Below are positions 63,543-64,000 of a stretch of 64,000 nucleotides of DNA, in pieces. Under the pieces are notes generated by a model. The model had not been told where the DNA came from. It saw only the letters and a list, made by a program, of their open reading frames with translations, and made no database searches. Every line of letters begins with the position of its first letter. The stretch's first letter is position 1. The stretch is taken from positions 1 to 64,000 of the forward strand of contig JABWCN010000021.1 in the NCBI GenBank assembly GCA_013359135.1, written 5' to 3'. The translations under genes and the position numbers were made by a program. The DNA is from Pseudobdellovibrionaceae bacterium. Lineage in GTDB: Bacteria; Bdellovibrionota; Bdellovibrionia; Bdellovibrionales; Bdellovibrionaceae.

Positions 63543-63614
63543 TTTGTATCTCAAATTGTAGAAATCATCTTTACTATCATTTAAAATTAACAAACAAACA
63601 AGATTGGAGAAAAT

Positions 63615-64000
63615 ATGATTTCTTTTAAACAAATAATTTTTAGTCTAACGGCATTACTCTTTATTGAACCACTTTTCGCTGGTCCTCATCCCTACTTAAG
63701 CTGTGATTTAAAAAATCATTATGGGCGTAGCACTTATATTTACTTATACAGCGACTATCGAAACCCACAAATTCAAGTCATAGGTGAACAAAGTTTTTTT
63801 CTAAATTGGAATCGTAAATACATCGAGCAAGGAAAATTTGTAAATTTCGTCAAAATGGATGCGACTCAAAGTTATGAATTTAGTTTTCAACTAGATCCGA
63901 AAACAAGAGTCGCTAGATTCAGAGATTTAAGAAATAAAACCATTGGATATGAAAGTTTAGAGGCTAATTACTTCTATAATGGAACTTGCCAATATTTGAA
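63615..64000 (+). CDS. Exported protein of unknown function (3' end outside the window)
   Basis: The frame is open for 128 codons to the window edge. Residues 1-23 are a signal peptide (QIIFSLTALLFIEPLFAG). The mature part is rich in Tyr and Arg, with NHYGRSTYIYLYSDYRNPQI and two cysteines (about C34 and C125). TTGGAGAAA upstream gives a good ribosome site. I recognise no family. A periplasmic or secreted beta-rich protein is likely. Confidence 0.65.
   Translation, partial: MISFKQIIFSLTALLFIEPLFAGPHPYLSCDLKNHYGRSTYIYLYSDYRNPQIQVIGEQSFFLNWNRKYIEQGKFVNFVKMDATQSYEFSFQLDPKTRVARFRDLRNKTIGYESLEANYFYNGTCQYL

Noticed and set aside
1-64000. CRISPR array, insertion sequence, prophage, tRNA or rRNA
   Set aside because: No regularly spaced repeats, no transposase or integrase, and no gap with the structure of an RNA gene was found on either strand.

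Overview
The window is an AT-rich (roughly one third G+C by eye), gene-dense bacterial chromosome segment. It has no insertion sequences, phage genes, CRISPR arrays or RNA genes that I can see. The gene mix suggests a Gram-negative, motile member of the Bdellovibrionota (Bdellovibrio-like bacteria) or a close relative: FliL, a Cache-domain chemoreceptor, tandem PilZ proteins, many exported proteins of unknown function, several peptidoglycan-active enzymes, an oxoglutarate dehydrogenase operon and a mitochondrial-type aconitase. This is inference from gene content; no rRNA or other marker is present to fix the taxon.

Layout. 1-5.4 kb: a peptide-permease fragment and a lytic transglycosylase, divergent from radA, then an exported protein with a possible ADP-ribosyltransferase-like pattern. 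5.4-13.3 kb: two PilZ paralogues translationally coupled to glycerol kinase; a lipid acyltransferase; an orphan pilin-like gene pair behind a perfect 18-bp palindrome; hutI; a membrane HAMP-like protein; gpmA. 13.7-19.7 kb: sucA-sucB-lpdA and a membrane-anchored Hsp20-like protein. 19.8-24.4 kb: an exported metzincin-like protease, a DUF2721 protein, a probable outer-membrane protein and an exported flavoprotein. 24.5-28.8 kb: a tight operon joining an LtaS-type phosphoglycerol transferase, a DOMON-like protein, a NamZ-type exo-muramidase and a STAS-like protein. 28.9-35.7 kb: bolA-grxD, a GlcD-like oxidase, aconitase, an ankyrin lipoprotein and a pseudouridine synthase. 35.7-39.4 kb: both subunits of a type IIB DNA topoisomerase (topo VI) in an operon with a small exported protein. 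39.5-44.5 kb: a chemoreceptor, an HNH nuclease, a G11 tract in front of a cyclic-nucleotide-type regulator with a zinc ribbon, and a LysR regulator. 44.6-52.4 kb: an NlpC/P60-like lipoprotein, an active/inactive M16 protease pair, fliL, an L,D-transpeptidase and a rhomboid protease. 52.4-60.3 kb: HIT protein, SppA, a KimA-type potassium importer, a CXXCH-containing exported protein, a bicupin-acetyltransferase fusion and a DUF4336 protein. 60.5-63.5 kb: a compact signalling operon (REC-Hpt-CheA-like kinase, CheY-like regulator, STAS-CheX fusion).

How it works together. Core carbon metabolism (SucAB-Lpd, aconitase, GpmA, GlpK, HutI) is interleaved with envelope and peptidoglycan functions (Slt, NamZ, LtaS-like, L,D-transpeptidase, NlpC-like, SppA, rhomboid, M16 pair) and signalling (PilZ, MCP, STAS, CheA/CheY/CheX). 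The strongest candidates for something new are the topo VI operon, the REC-CheA/CheY/STAS-CheX operon, the NamZ/LtaS-like operon, the bicupin-GNAT fusion and the G11 tract in front of the zinc-ribbon regulator. Several well-formed inverted repeats in promoter regions are listed as candidate operators or leader hairpins.
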